A DNA stretch of 38,345 nt. Origin: Kitasatospora sp. MBT63. Lineage in GTDB: Bacteria; Actinomycetota; Actinomycetes; Streptomycetales; Streptomycetaceae. Numbering within the stretch: the stretch's first letter is position 1; every line of letters starts with the position of its first letter. The stretch spans positions 28,552 to 66,896 of the forward strand of contig NZ_JAIZ01000676.1 in the NCBI RefSeq assembly GCF_000710465.2. The letters are read 5' to 3'. The position numbers were made by a program, and so were the translations under genes. Positions 15,795 through 24,221 of this stretch are shown in pieces. Under the pieces are notes generated by a model, which did not search any database, was not told where the DNA came from, and saw only the letters and a program-made list of their open reading frames with translations.

Positions 15795-16787
15795 ATGGCG
15801 AAAGAATCCTCGCATCAGGCTCGTGCAGCACGCGTCCACCGGGTGGTCGTGATCGTGGACGAGAACTCGAACCCTTTCGAGCTCGGCTGCGCGACCGAGG
15901 TCTTCGGCCTCCGCAGGCCGGAGATCGGCCGCGAGCTCTACGACTTCAGCCTCTGCTCCCCAGAGCCCCGAACGGCGATGCGAGACGGATTCTTCACGCT
16001 CACGGGAGTCGCCGACTTGGAGGCGTCCGATACGGCGGACACATTGATCGTCCCCAACCGCCCCGGCGTCGAAGTGCCCCGCCGACCAGCCGTGCTCGAC
16101 ACCATCCGACGGGCGCACGCCCGCGGTGCACGGCTGATCGGCTTCTGCAGCGGCGCCTTCACCCTGGCCGAAGCCGGAGTCCTCGACGGGCGCCGGGCCA
16201 CGGCCCACTGGCAGTGGGCGGATGCCTTCCGTGCCCGATTCCCCGCCGTCCACCTCGAATCGGATGTGCTGTTCGTGGACGACGGCGACATCCTCACCGC
16301 CGCGGGAAGCGCGGCCGCACTCGACCTCGGGCTGCACGTGGTCCGCCGCGACCACGGCGCCGAGATCGCCAACGCCGTGAGCCGCCGACTGGTCTTCGCG
16401 GCGCACCGCGACGGCGGACAGAGGCAATTCGTGGAGCGCCCCATGCCCGACCTCCCCGATGAATCCCTGGCCCCGGTCCTGGCCTGGGCCCAGGAACGGC
16501 TCGACTCACCGCTCACGGTCTCCGACCTCGCGGCGCGGGCGGCGGTCAGCCCGGCGACACTGCACCGCCGCTTCCGGGCGCAACTGGGAACGACCCCCCT
16601 GGCGTGGCTCACGGGAGAGCGGCTCGCCTTGGCATGCCAGTTGATCGAGCGAGGCGAGTCACGATTCGAGGTCGTCGCACGCCGAAGCGGACTGGGTACG
16701 GCTACCAACCTGCGGTCGCTCATGCGTCGCGAGACAGGTATCACTCCGTCGGCGTACAAGCGCCGGTTCGGGCCCGAGGGAAGCTGA
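15795..16787 (+). CDS. GlxA-type AraC-family regulator (DJ-1/PfpI domain + AraC HTH)
   Basis: 330 residues. An N-terminal DJ-1/PfpI-like domain (residues 16-190) has the nucleophile elbow FCSGAF with Cys118. A C-terminal AraC domain (about 225-325) contains LAARAAVSPATLHRRFRAQLGTTP and GLGTATNLRSLMRRETGITPSAYKRRF. It is a paralogue of the protein at 5048-6004 but keeps the cysteine the other lacks. ATG 15795 has AGGA seven bases upstream. The 52-bp divergent spacing with the cupin gene points to control of that gene and of itself. Ligand unknown. Confidence 0.92.
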   Translation: MAKESSHQARAARVHRVVVIVDENSNPFELGCATEVFGLRRPEIGRELYDFSLCSPEPRTAMRDGFFTLTGVADLEASDTADTLIVPNRPGVEVPRRPAVLDTIRRAHARGARLIGFCSGAFTLAEAGVLDGRRATAHWQWADAFRARFPAVHLESDVLFVDDGDILTAAGSAAALDLGLHVVRRDHGAEIANAVSRRLVFAAHRDGGQRQFVERPMPDLPDESLAPVLAWAQERLDSPLTVSDLAARAAVSPATLHRRFRAQLGTTPLAWLTGERLALACQLIERGESRFEVVARRSGLGTATNLRSLMRRETGITPSAYKRRFGPEGS

Positions 16788-16840
16788 CGGCGCGCCGCCA
16801 TCTGCAATCAGCCTTCTGGCCATATGAGATCATCGCCGAC

Positions 16841-17422
16841 ATGTTCGAAGCCAAGCGCAGGGAGCAGGCCATCGCGGCCGTCGAGTTGCACGTCCGCAAC
16901 TTCTTCGCCGGCCACGAGATCCAGGCTCACGACTACGATCTCGGGCCTGGCCGCCGGGAGGCCGTTCCCGGCCTCCGCATCATCGCGGCGAGCCCGGGTC
17001 CGCGCGGCAACTGCTGGACGTACCTCACCGCCGGATGCTGGTCCGCAGTCCAGAAGCACGGGCACGGGCTTGAGTTCGCCCTGACTGCTCCAGCAGGCGA
17101 CGAGAGCTTCGTCGACCTGCTCGCGAAAATCGCCTACTACCACGCTGGACACCATCTCGACCTCGAGCACAGCATGCCCATCGGCGAGCCGTGGATCCCC
17201 GGGTCCTCCTGTGACCACCTACTCGTCAGCCTGCCCTACCTCCACGGGCCGGACCTCGAACACTGCCCTCTGCCGACGGGCCATGCACGCATCCTCTGGA
17301 CTCTCCCGGTAACGGCGGACGAGATCACATTCCGCCGCGAACACGGCCATGAAGCACTTGAGCAACTCTTCGACGAGCACGAGATCGACCCCGTGGATCC
17401 CAAGCGTCCCTCTGTGGTCTGA
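16841..17422 (+). CDS. Suppressor-of-fused (SUFU) domain protein, probable immunity protein
   Basis: 193 residues covering one SUFU domain: HGLEFALTAP, LAKIAYYHAG, IGEPWIPGSSCDHLLVSLPY, ILWTLPVTADEITFRREHG and DPKRPSVV are family hallmarks. In bacteria, comparative genomics places SUFU proteins among the immunity proteins of polymorphic toxin systems, where they bind and neutralise a cognate toxin. ATG 16841 fits the domain boundary; no strong ribosome site is visible. It lies 53 bp after a regulator gene and 125 bp before a broken SMI1/KNR4 gene, another immunity family. No toxin gene is in view. Base composition is slightly less GC-rich than the surroundings. Confidence 0.85.
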   Translation: MFEAKRREQAIAAVELHVRNFFAGHEIQAHDYDLGPGRREAVPGLRIIAASPGPRGNCWTYLTAGCWSAVQKHGHGLEFALTAPAGDESFVDLLAKIAYYHAGHHLDLEHSMPIGEPWIPGSSCDHLLVSLPYLHGPDLEHCPLPTGHARILWTLPVTADEITFRREHGHEALEQLFDEHEIDPVDPKRPSVV

Positions 17423-17547
17423 CCAGCCTCGCACTCGTCCCTCAGGAACACGGTCGGACCTACGCCGGAAACGGTCGGGCTTCGCCGACATCCGACGGCC
17501 AGGTCAGTTCGGCCCCAGCTGTCCGAGCAGGACCATACGATCGCCCG

Positions 17548-18053
17548 ATGACCGATGACGAGATCATTCACGTCTGCCGGAGAATCGCCCGGGAACGGCA
17601 CGCTCCCCCGCCCGCCCCCACGGAGGCCGTCACGGCGGCGGAGCGTGTCATCGGCTTCGCCTTCCCCACGCTCCTGGGCCGCCTCTACACCGAGGTGTCC
17701 AACGGCGGCTTCGGCCCGTCGGCGGGGTTCTGCCCGTCGACGTGGGGCAGTGGCAGGAGCACATCGCAGAGTCGTACGAGCAGGGCCCGGATCCCAGTGG
17801 ACGAGTGCCTGCCGGCGTGGTGCCGCTCTACGACTGGGGCTGCACCATGTGGTCGATGATCGACTGCCGCGACCCGGACGGCCCGATGTGGTCCAACGCC
17901 GACGGCGACTGCTGGCCGCAAGGAGTCAATCTCGCCCAGTGGCTGGTCGCCGCCATGGACGGAGAATTGCGCTTCGCCTGGCCGAATGGAGTACCGCCGG
18001 AGAGTGAATGGCACCGGCCGAACGCATCGGCCGCCCGTCGGGAGGGCAACTGA
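17548..18053 (+). pseudogene. SMI1/KNR4 (SUKH) family protein, frameshifted
   Basis: The first frame (ATG 17548) encodes residues up to SNGGFGPSAG. The rest of the domain continues in another frame as VLPVDVGQWQEHIAESYEQG to the stop at 18053 (contains VPLYDWGCTMWSMIDC). Adding one G to the run at 17724-17727 would restore a single chain of about 168 residues. SUKH proteins are immunity proteins against nuclease and other polymorphic toxins; the GNGG-like turn (SNGGFGP) is a family mark. Either a real one-base deletion or a sequencing error explains the break. Its neighbour is a SUFU gene, also an immunity family. Confidence 0.8.
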
Positions 18054-18355
18054 CAGCCCCATCTCCTACTGCCGGCGCCGCCGGCGATCTCGCTGAGCAC
18101 GTTCATCTGTGCTCGCCAGAGCCACTCACCCTTTCGCCGAGGTGTTGCTGGCGGGGCCCGGACGCTTCGCACCGCGGTGCGGGCACGGGCCTGCGCGCCC
18201 CACGCCTGCCAGGTAGTGGTCGGCCCCCCTCTCTCCTGCTGGCGGCGAGTCTTCGAACTCCGGAGGGCACCGACGGCTCAGTGGGGGGCCGCCGCTCCCC
18301 CGGTCACCGCGCATGGCAGGCTTGGCGGCCCCTCTCCCCCGAAGGACCCACGATC
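18054..18355. other. 302-bp stretch without a gene
   Basis: Between the broken SUKH gene and the small membrane protein. I see no coding frame with a ribosome site and no strong hairpin. The promoter for the 63-residue protein should lie near its right end. Confidence 0.5.
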
Positions 18356-18547
18356 ATGAACGACACCGACTACAGCGGCGGCAGCGACTCCGGCGGCGGC
18401 CTCGGCTGGGACAGCAGCCAGCAGGTGCCGAATGCCGGCCGCCGTCGCGACCCCGGCGCCGTGCGGTGGCCGTCGAGCGGGCGGCGGTGGCTGTTCGTGC
18501 TGGGGCTGCTGCTGGTCATGGTGGTCGCCGCCCTCGCCGCCTCCTGA
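18356..18547 (+). CDS. 63-residue single-pass membrane protein
   Basis: ATG 18356 is preceded by GAAGGA at 18341-18346 with good spacing. The first 25 residues are Gly/Ser/Asp-rich (DYSGGSDSGGG), then comes a basic patch (AGRRRDP, SGRRW), then one hydrophobic helix WLFVLGLLLVMVVAALAAS that ends the protein. Topology is therefore tail-anchored with the acidic, flexible N-terminus probably inside. I do not recognise the family; in-frame upstream extension to 18008 lacks coding character. Confidence 0.65.
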   Translation: MNDTDYSGGSDSGGGLGWDSSQQVPNAGRRRDPGAVRWPSSGRRWLFVLGLLLVMVVAALAAS

Positions 18548-19001
18548 CCCCGCCGGTGCCCCAGCGAGCACCTCAGCGGCCCGGGCGGGCCCAAGTGCGC
18601 TGCGCCACAGGCTTCGTGCGCATACGGATGCCTGCGGTGCGTAGTGGAATCGGCACCCGCCGACCACTCCGGCGCGGCCGGGCGGTGAGGGTGCTCACAC
18701 GGCCCCCAGGGTCTACGACCATCGATAGTTGATCGTCCGGGCCGCCAGGTGCGGCCCATGGGCGCCCCCACCGCGGATCATGCCGATCGGTGCCGATCTG
18801 CGGGCGGAACCGGGATCGCGGGCCGTTCAGCCTCGGAAATCTGTCCGAAATGCACCGGTTTTAGAGGTTTAGATCCCCGCGGAGGCGTCCGAGCCGACCC
18901 CCCGGAGCGGGTCGAACCCGGATGTTTACTACTACCGGGCGTCGTAATTAGGGGTCTTGGCGGCGTGCCGGACGCCCGCTAACAATGGCGGAGTCGTCAG
19001 A
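18548..19001. other. Intergenic stretch with A/T-rich patch, possible promoter for the SLT gene
   Basis: No gene is seen. An A/T-richer patch at 18921-18950 holds GTTTAC and TAATTA 15 bp apart, a possible but short-spaced promoter for the SLT gene about 200 bp downstream. The hallmark segments of the c-di-AMP (ydaO) riboswitch, often upstream of cell-wall hydrolases in streptomycetes, were not found. Confidence 0.35.
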
Positions 19002-19029
19002 CGCCGCAGCAACCTGTCAGGCTGCGGCG
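19002..19029 (+). promoter_or_regulatory. Leader hairpin upstream of the SLT gene
   Basis: CGCCGCAGC (19002-19010) pairs perfectly with GCTGCGGCG (19021-19029) over the 10-nt loop AACCTGTCAG. It lies 115 bp before the hydrolase start, within the likely 5' leader. It could be part of a regulatory RNA, an attenuator, or an old terminator. Confidence 0.45.
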
Positions 19030-19143
19030 CCCGTTCAGGCCCTCGCTCCATGAGGTGCCCCACGCCCCGTCCCGCCCAGGCCGGTATCCGGTCGAGAGGC
19101 GCAGCGGACGGGAGCGTAGCCAACCGATTGAGGCAAAACCTTT

Positions 19144-19554
19144 ATGCGTAAGTTCTCCACCCGTGTGCGTACCTCGGCCGCCGTGCTCGTCTCCGCTGCC
19201 GGTATCGCCGCTCTCGGCACCGCCGTCGCCCCCGCGATGGCGTCCGCCGCCACCCCCGCCTACTCGCCGGGCTCGGTCCAGGCCATCGCCGCCCAGATCG
19301 TCCCCGCCAACCAGCTGGCCTCGTTCAACCAGATCGTCTCGCACGAGAGCAGCTGGAACGTGACGGCCACCAACGCCTCCTCCGGCGCGTACGGCCTGGT
19401 CCAGGCCCTGCCGGGCTCCAAGATGGCCTCGGCCGGCGCCGACTGGAAGACCAACCCCGCGACCCAGATCAAGTGGGGTCTGAACTACATGAACGAGCGC
19501 TACGGCAGCCCGAACGCCGCGTGGGCGTTCTGGCAGACCCACCACTGGTACTAA
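19144..19554 (+). CDS. Secreted SLT-fold (lysozyme-like) cell-wall hydrolase
   Basis: 136 residues. A Sec signal peptide (basic MRKFSTRVR, hydrophobic core, cleavage near AMASAA at about residue 36) precedes a compact lysozyme-like domain. SHESSWN has the probable catalytic Glu68; SSGAYGLVQALPGSKM and NPATQIKWGLNYMNERYGSPNAAW are the usual SLT motifs. Such proteins cleave the glycan strands of peptidoglycan outside the cell. ATG 19144 has GAGG at 19130-19133. A long leader with a stable hairpin precedes it and a strong terminator follows. The domain is at the small end for the family and lacks a LysM or other wall-binding domain. Confidence 0.9.
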   Translation: MRKFSTRVRTSAAVLVSAAGIAALGTAVAPAMASAATPAYSPGSVQAIAAQIVPANQLASFNQIVSHESSWNVTATNASSGAYGLVQALPGSKMASAGADWKTNPATQIKWGLNYMNERYGSPNAAWAFWQTHHWY

Positions 19555-19677
19555 GCCGACCACGTGGCCCCTCAGGTGTGACCGCCGCCACCCGACGACA
19601 CCCGACGTCGTGACGGCTCACCCGGCCCTCCGCGCCACCGGCCCCACCGGGCCCAGGTGATCGCGCGCGCCGGCTCA

Positions 19678-19711
19678 GGACCGTTCCTACCTCACCCGGT
19701 AGGGGCGGTCC
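19678..19711 (+). terminator. Terminator of the SLT gene
   Basis: GGACCGTTCCTACC (19678-19691) pairs with GGTAGGGGCGGTCC (19698-19711) along 14 bp with two G-U pairs and a 6-nt loop, followed by CTTCGGCG. It lies 124 bp after the SLT stop. This is one of the strongest hairpins in the window. Confidence 0.7.
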
Positions 19712-19829
19712 TTCGGCGTTCCCGCCCTCGCTCCCCCGCCATCCCGAGGCGTGTCGCCGCCGGGCTGTGCCCCGGGCGCGGGCTAGCGTGGCAGACCCGC
19801 AGACCCGCCGCACACAGGAGGTTCGGTCG

Positions 19830-20870
19830 ATGGCCGCAAGCGGGTCCGGGGTGATGGGGAGCGGGTACGGCAGCCACTCCGCCGCGCAGCACGCGGGGTT
19901 GGCGGCGACCGTCGGGATGCTGGACCGGGCGTTGAGCGTCGTCCCGGTGCCGGACGGCGGGCGGGCGTTCCGCGTCGCCGACCTGGGCTGCGCCGCCGGG
20001 ACCAACGCGATGGAGCCGATGGCGCGCACGGTGGCGGCCGTCCGGGCCCGCCGTCCCGGGACCCCGGTCTGGGTCACCCACACCGATATTCCCGGGAACG
20101 ACTTCGGTGCGCTGTTCGCCACCCTGTCCGGGCCGACCTCCTATCTGGGCGGCCCCGGTGTGTTCGGCTGTGCCCAGGCCCGTTCCTTCTACGAGCCGCT
20201 GTTCCCGCCGGGCGAGCTGCACCTCGCCTGGTCCTCGATCGCGGTGCACTGGCTGTCCCGGCTCCCGGTGCCGGTCGACGGGCACGTCTACGGTCCCCGG
20301 GCGACCGGGGCGGCCCGCGAGGCCCTGCGCGGGCAGTCGGCTGCCGACTGGGCGGACTTCCTCGTGCACCGGGCGGCCGAGCTGGTGCCGGGCGGGCAGC
20401 TGGTCGTGGTGGGCGGGGCCGCCACCGACGACGGGCTGAGCGGCGCGGAGGGCCTCTTCGACCTGGCGCTCGAGCAGCTCGACGAGCTGGTCGGCCGGGG
20501 TGAGCTGACGGCCGGCCAGCTGGCGGCCATGACCGTCCCGACCTGGAACAGGACCGCCGCGGAGTACCTCGGCCCGTTGCGCGGCGGCCCGCTCGCCGAA
20601 CGCTTCCGGCTGGAGGAGGCGGAGTTCGTGGTGCTGGAGGACCCGATGTGGGGGCGGTACTGCGCCGACGGCGATCTCGACGCGTACGCCCGCGAGGTGT
20701 CGGCCTCGTTCCTGGCTGCGTTCGGCCCGTCCCTGTTCGCGGGGCCGGTGGCGGTCGGTCCGCGGACGGTCCGGCTCTTCGCCGACGGCCTCACGGCCCG
20801 GGTGAAGGAGCGGCCCGAGCAGGGCGCGGCCCGCTGGCGGATCGAGCTGCTGCGGGCGACCCGCCGCTGA
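19830..20870 (+). CDS. SABATH-type SAM-dependent carboxyl methyltransferase
   Basis: 346 residues. ADLGCAAGTNAMEPM is the SAM-binding motif, DIPGNDFGALF the following strand, and SSIAVHWLSRLP the motif that identifies the SABATH family, best known from plant salicylate, jasmonate and theobromine methyltransferases. These enzymes methylate carboxyl groups or ring nitrogens of small molecules. Bacterial members exist but are much less studied. ATG 19830 has AGGAGG at 19816-19821; the upstream in-frame ATG at 19767 does not. It stands alone with no obvious biosynthetic partner, so the acceptor is unknown. Confidence 0.88.
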   Translation: MAASGSGVMGSGYGSHSAAQHAGLAATVGMLDRALSVVPVPDGGRAFRVADLGCAAGTNAMEPMARTVAAVRARRPGTPVWVTHTDIPGNDFGALFATLSGPTSYLGGPGVFGCAQARSFYEPLFPPGELHLAWSSIAVHWLSRLPVPVDGHVYGPRATGAAREALRGQSAADWADFLVHRAAELVPGGQLVVVGGAATDDGLSGAEGLFDLALEQLDELVGRGELTAGQLAAMTVPTWNRTAAEYLGPLRGGPLAERFRLEEAEFVVLEDPMWGRYCADGDLDAYAREVSASFLAAFGPSLFAGPVAVGPRTVRLFADGLTARVKERPEQGAARWRIELLRATRR

Positions 20871-21005
20871 CCCGGCGGCCGTCCCCGGTAAGCGACAGGG
20901 CGCACGCGCGGCGACCCGGACGTCGGTGGGAGCCGGGGTGCCCGTGCAGATCGCGCTCCCGTTAGGATCACGCTCCGGTGGTCGCTCACGGGGGGAGCCT
21001 GGGCT

Positions 21006-21572
21006 GTGAAGAGACCGGGATGTCTGCTGGCCGCGGTGGGTGCCGCCATCGTGCTGGGCCTGCTCGGCAGGTGTACGGCGCTGGTGCTCGACCCGGCGTC
21101 CGGGGGGCCGGACAACCGGGTGGCGGCGGCCGATTCCCGGGTGTGCGCGCAGACCGGCGGCAACAACCTCCCCCTCGCCGAGGCGACGGCCCACTTCGGT
21201 CTGGCGGTGCCTCCCGCCGCCACGGACCTCGTCTTCACCGCGGACGCGGGCGGTCTGCAGGGCGATTTCAGCCTGACATTGCGGTTCACCACCACGCCCG
21301 CGGATCTCGCCACGTTCCTCTCGGCCGGCGATTTCGAACCACCGAGCGCCGCCACGACGGTGTCCACGGGCGGCTGGACCACCTACGAACCCGGGGCAGC
21401 TGTCCGGCCTGCCGGGGGCCCGTGCGGCCTGACCCCGCCGGTCGGCCCGGCCATCGTCTACAGCCGGGACGGTCGCGGCTACGCGGGGAAGGCCGGTCCG
21501 CGGTCCCTGGCGGTGGACGGCGCGACCGATCCGGCGCATCCCGTGGTCTGGGTCTCCGCCGTGGATCTGTGA
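21006..21572 (+). CDS. Secreted or membrane-anchored hypothetical protein
   Basis: 188 residues, GTG start with GGGGGAG 9-15 bases upstream. The N-terminus (MKRPGCLLAAVGAAIVLGLLGRCTALVLDP) is a signal peptide or uncleaved anchor; GRC after the hydrophobic stretch is a poor lipobox. The rest is predicted exported, with two cysteines (RVCAQ and GGPCGL) that could pair. AEATAHFGLAVPPAATDLVF resembles a recurring actinobacterial segment in proteins of unknown function. The 3' end overlaps the convergent zinc-ribbon gene by 94 bp. Confidence 0.7.
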   Translation: MKRPGCLLAAVGAAIVLGLLGRCTALVLDPASGGPDNRVAAADSRVCAQTGGNNLPLAEATAHFGLAVPPAATDLVFTADAGGLQGDFSLTLRFTTTPADLATFLSAGDFEPPSAATTVSTGGWTTYEPGAAVRPAGGPCGLTPPVGPAIVYSRDGRGYAGKAGPRSLAVDGATDPAHPVVWVSAVDL

Positions 21573-21949
21573 GCCGGACCCGCCGAGGCGTGGCCTGCCG
21601 AACGGCTCGGGCAGCTCTCGCGCAGCCGCAGGGAGCCGCTGAATCCGCAGGTCAGGCAGACGATCCACTGCACCAGCAGACCGTCGGCCCGGCGCGCGGG
21701 CTCGCCGGCGGCGACCGAGTCCTCCCAGCCGCAGAAGTCGCAGGTGCCCTCGGTGCCGGGCAGCCGCCGTAGCGGCCGCATCGGGTCCTCCGGCGCTGCC
21801 TGCACGCCGAGCCACTCGCAGCCGCCGCACTCCCACCACAGCTCGGGCCGGTCCCGTGGTCCGGTCACCGACGCACCCCAGGCGTTGTGCCGCCGCTTCA
21901 CCCGAAAGCCCGTCAGGTCGTCTCCGCACTGCGGGCACTGATGACCCAT
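21479..21949 (-). CDS. Zinc-ribbon protein, unknown function
   Basis: 156 residues. ATG 21949 is preceded by GGAGG eight bases upstream. The first 110 residues hold CPQCGDD, WECGGCEW, CDFCGWED and CLTCGFS: four CxxC knuckles that would bind two zinc ions as ribbons. The WWECGGCEWLG context is typical of uncharacterised Streptomyces zinc-ribbon proteins. The C-terminal 45 residues, rich in Ser/Ala/Gly, are encoded opposite the end of the gene at 21006-21572. This tail may be unconserved, or one of the two genes may end earlier than shown. Confidence 0.65.
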   Translation of the reverse strand: MGHQCPQCGDDLTGFRVKRRHNAWGASVTGPRDRPELWWECGGCEWLGVQAAPEDPMRPLRRLPGTEGTCDFCGWEDSVAAGEPARRADGLLVQWIVCLTCGFSGSLRLRESCPSRSAGHASAGPAHRSTAETQTTGCAGSVAPSTARDRGPAFPA

Positions 21950-22068
21950 CCGTCCGTCGCCTCCGGTCGCTCGCTCGGTCCGCGGGCGGATCGGCCCGCC
22001 GACGCAGCGTAGCGGCCCCCGGGCCGAGGGTCGGCCCGGGGGCGGGTGGACGGTGGGGGTGGGGTGGT

Positions 22069-23982
22069 TCAGCTCTCGGTGCCGGCCTCCGGGTGCCACG
22101 GGGCGTCGCAGTCGATCCGCAGGGCCAGGGTCCGGTCGGCCTCCTGGTTCTGGGCGCGGTCGACCGAGCGGTAGAGCAGCTGGTGCTCTCCCTCGCCGCG
22201 GACGGGGATCGGGCCGGTGTAGGTGGTCCAGCCCGCGCCGTCGAGGTCGTACTCGGTCAGCGCCACCCCGGAGATGTCGTCGGTCGCGGTGAGGACGACC
22301 AGCTGCTCGTCGTCGCGGCCGGCCGCGTCCTTGTGGCCGTGCGAGGGGCGGATCCTGGCCGTGGTGACCGGTGCGGTGGTGTCCACCGGCAGGTCCATGG
22401 CCTCGTCGTCCGGGTCGGCCTCGTTGTCCAGGGTCGGGGCGGGGACGCCGGCGGTGTCGCCCTGGTGGCCGACGGAGCCGCCGCGCAGCTGGAGCACGCT
22501 CCAGTCGTCGTGGCCGGGGAGCCTGGTCCTGTCGGTGTCGCCGTTGACGTCGACCATGACCGGGTCGCTGCCGACCTTGCCGTTGCAGTCCCAGTCCACG
22601 GCGCCCTTGCTCGACGGGATGGTGACGAACTTGCCGACCGTCCCGTCGACGCCGGGGCAGTAGTGGCTGACGTCGTAGAGCGGGGTGGTCGGCGGGTAGA
22701 CACGCTCGTCCAGCGTGGTCTCGTTCAGGAACAGGTCCTGGCGGGAGTAGTCGACGAGACCGGTGGTGGTGCCCACCGTCAGGCCGAACTGGTAGGTGTA
22801 GTTCATCACGCTGAAGTACTGCGGCTCGCGGTTGGGCAGGTCGGTGTCACCGCTGTGCCGCAGGCCCAGGTTGTGGCCGAGTTCGTGCATCAGGGTGCCG
22901 GCCTGCTCGGCCACCGTGCCGGTCTGGTTGGTGAAGCTGCCCAGGCTGACGATGAAGTCGCTGCCGGGGGTGCCGGCGGAGATCCCGCTGGAACCGGATC
23001 CGGCCTCCAGGTTGTGCGCCGAGATCGCGTAGTGGAAGATCGGCGCCCGCGCGGTGCTGCGGAAGCCGCCGGTGGCGTTCTTCAGCGTGGTGAAGGCGTT
23101 CCACTGGTACATGCCGTCGACCTTGGTGCCGAGGTTCGCCGTCTCGGTGAGCTTCTTGGCCCGGCTGAGGGTGCCCCAGGTCGTGTTGGTGGCGAAGTCC
23201 ATGATGCTGTCGGGGCCGGCGTCGATGTGCAGGTTGATGCCGGTACCGGTCTGGCGCTTGCGGTAGGGGGCGCTCTTGAAGGCGTCGACGACCTGCTTGA
23301 TCGCGGCGGGGCTGATCGCGTGGCTGTGCTTGTCGTCGGCCATCCAGTCGAGCTGGATGAAGATGTCGGGCCGGTTGACGTCCGCGCCCATCGCCTTGAG
23401 GTCGATGAACTTGTTCGGGCTGCCGTCGCCGGGGTTGAGGGTGACCCCGTTGCGCTTCCAGTCGTCCGGGATGCCGTCGCAGGTGGTGGAGTTGCAGTCG
23501 AATGAGAACCGGACCGGGGTGTTCTGGTCCTGGCCGCCGCTGTGGCTGATCACGTAGCCGGTCGGTGCCGACTCCGAGAAGCTGTTCGGACCGGTGAACG
23601 GGACGTCCCAGCCCATCTGGAGCGTCGCGTTGCCCTCGCCCTGGACGAAGAGGTTGACCGTCGCCTTGGCGCCGTAGGAGGAGTTGCACGGTGCCACGGT
23701 CCAGCTGGCCGTGGTGCCGGCCGCGATCACGGACGGCACGAACGGGATCACGCAGCCCTCGGGCACGTTGGCGCTGGCGGCCGTGACGTCGCGGTCGCTC
23801 TTGTTGTCGAACTGCACGGTCACCGTGCCGGCCACCCGGCGCGCGGCGGCGGCCGGGGTGACGACCGCGAGCGTGGTCAGCAGGGCCACGACCAGGACGA
23901 AGAGCGCCGTCAGGCCGCCTCGCCGGGGCGCTCCGGGGGTGCTCGGTCCGCCTGCGGCGCCGAGGGGAGGTTCATCGATCAT
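22069..23982 (-). CDS. Secreted metzincin zinc metalloprotease
   Basis: 637 residues. A long signal sequence (hydrophobic LTALFVLVVALLTTLAVVTPAAAA, cleavage near residue 46) precedes an N-terminal beta-rich region with a Cys pair. The protease core has HELGHNLGLRH (His366, Glu367, His370, His376), the metzincin HExxHxxGxxH zinc site, and a Met-turn YFSVMNYT about 20 residues later. DGIPDDWKRNG and FDCNSTTCDG suggest a calcium-type loop. The final 90 residues (YDLDGAGWTTYTGPI) match a beta-sandwich seen in secreted enzymes. The enzyme would digest proteins outside the cell. ATG 23982 is the most upstream sensible start; no inhibitor gene is adjacent. Confidence 0.9.
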   Translation of the reverse strand: MIDEPPLGAAGGPSTPGAPRRGGLTALFVLVVALLTTLAVVTPAAAARRVAGTVTVQFDNKSDRDVTAASANVPEGCVIPFVPSVIAAGTTASWTVAPCNSSYGAKATVNLFVQGEGNATLQMGWDVPFTGPNSFSESAPTGYVISHSGGQDQNTPVRFSFDCNSTTCDGIPDDWKRNGVTLNPGDGSPNKFIDLKAMGADVNRPDIFIQLDWMADDKHSHAISPAAIKQVVDAFKSAPYRKRQTGTGINLHIDAGPDSIMDFATNTTWGTLSRAKKLTETANLGTKVDGMYQWNAFTTLKNATGGFRSTARAPIFHYAISAHNLEAGSGSSGISAGTPGSDFIVSLGSFTNQTGTVAEQAGTLMHELGHNLGLRHSGDTDLPNREPQYFSVMNYTYQFGLTVGTTTGLVDYSRQDLFLNETTLDERVYPPTTPLYDVSHYCPGVDGTVGKFVTIPSSKGAVDWDCNGKVGSDPVMVDVNGDTDRTRLPGHDDWSVLQLRGGSVGHQGDTAGVPAPTLDNEADPDDEAMDLPVDTTAPVTTARIRPSHGHKDAAGRDDEQLVVLTATDDISGVALTEYDLDGAGWTTYTGPIPVRGEGEHQLLYRSVDRAQNQEADRTLALRIDCDAPWHPEAGTES

Positions 23983-24096
23983 GCGTTCACGTTAAGCGTG
24001 CGCTTGACGACACTCCGTCACGACATGACGCGCCGTCACTCCGACGGCCCCCGGCCGACGGCGGGGAGTGCGTCGGCCCGGCGCGTCGGCCCGGCA

Positions 24097-24146
24097 CTCC
24101 GGTGAGGCGCTCCGGTGCGGCTCTCCGGTGCTCCGGTGCTCCGGTG
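24097..24146. repeat. Short CTCCGGTG repeats, 5 copies
   Basis: CTCCGGTG occurs at 24097, 24110, 24123, 24131 and 24139: spacings of 13, 13, 8 and 8 bp. A 13-bp direct repeat (CGTCGGCCCGGCG) lies just upstream at 24071-24094. The array is in the intergenic region of two divergent genes. It may be slippage-prone sequence or clustered protein sites. Confidence 0.7.
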
Positions 24147-24221
24147 AGAGGCGCCCGGGGGTTGCGCGGGGTGACAATGGCAGCTGGACCGTCCGGTCGC
24201 CCCGACAGGAAGGGTGGGGCC

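Noticed and set aside
18548..19143. ydaO (c-di-AMP) riboswitch upstream of the SLT gene
   Set aside because: The conserved GGGGAAC and GGGGUGAA segments expected for this class were not found.
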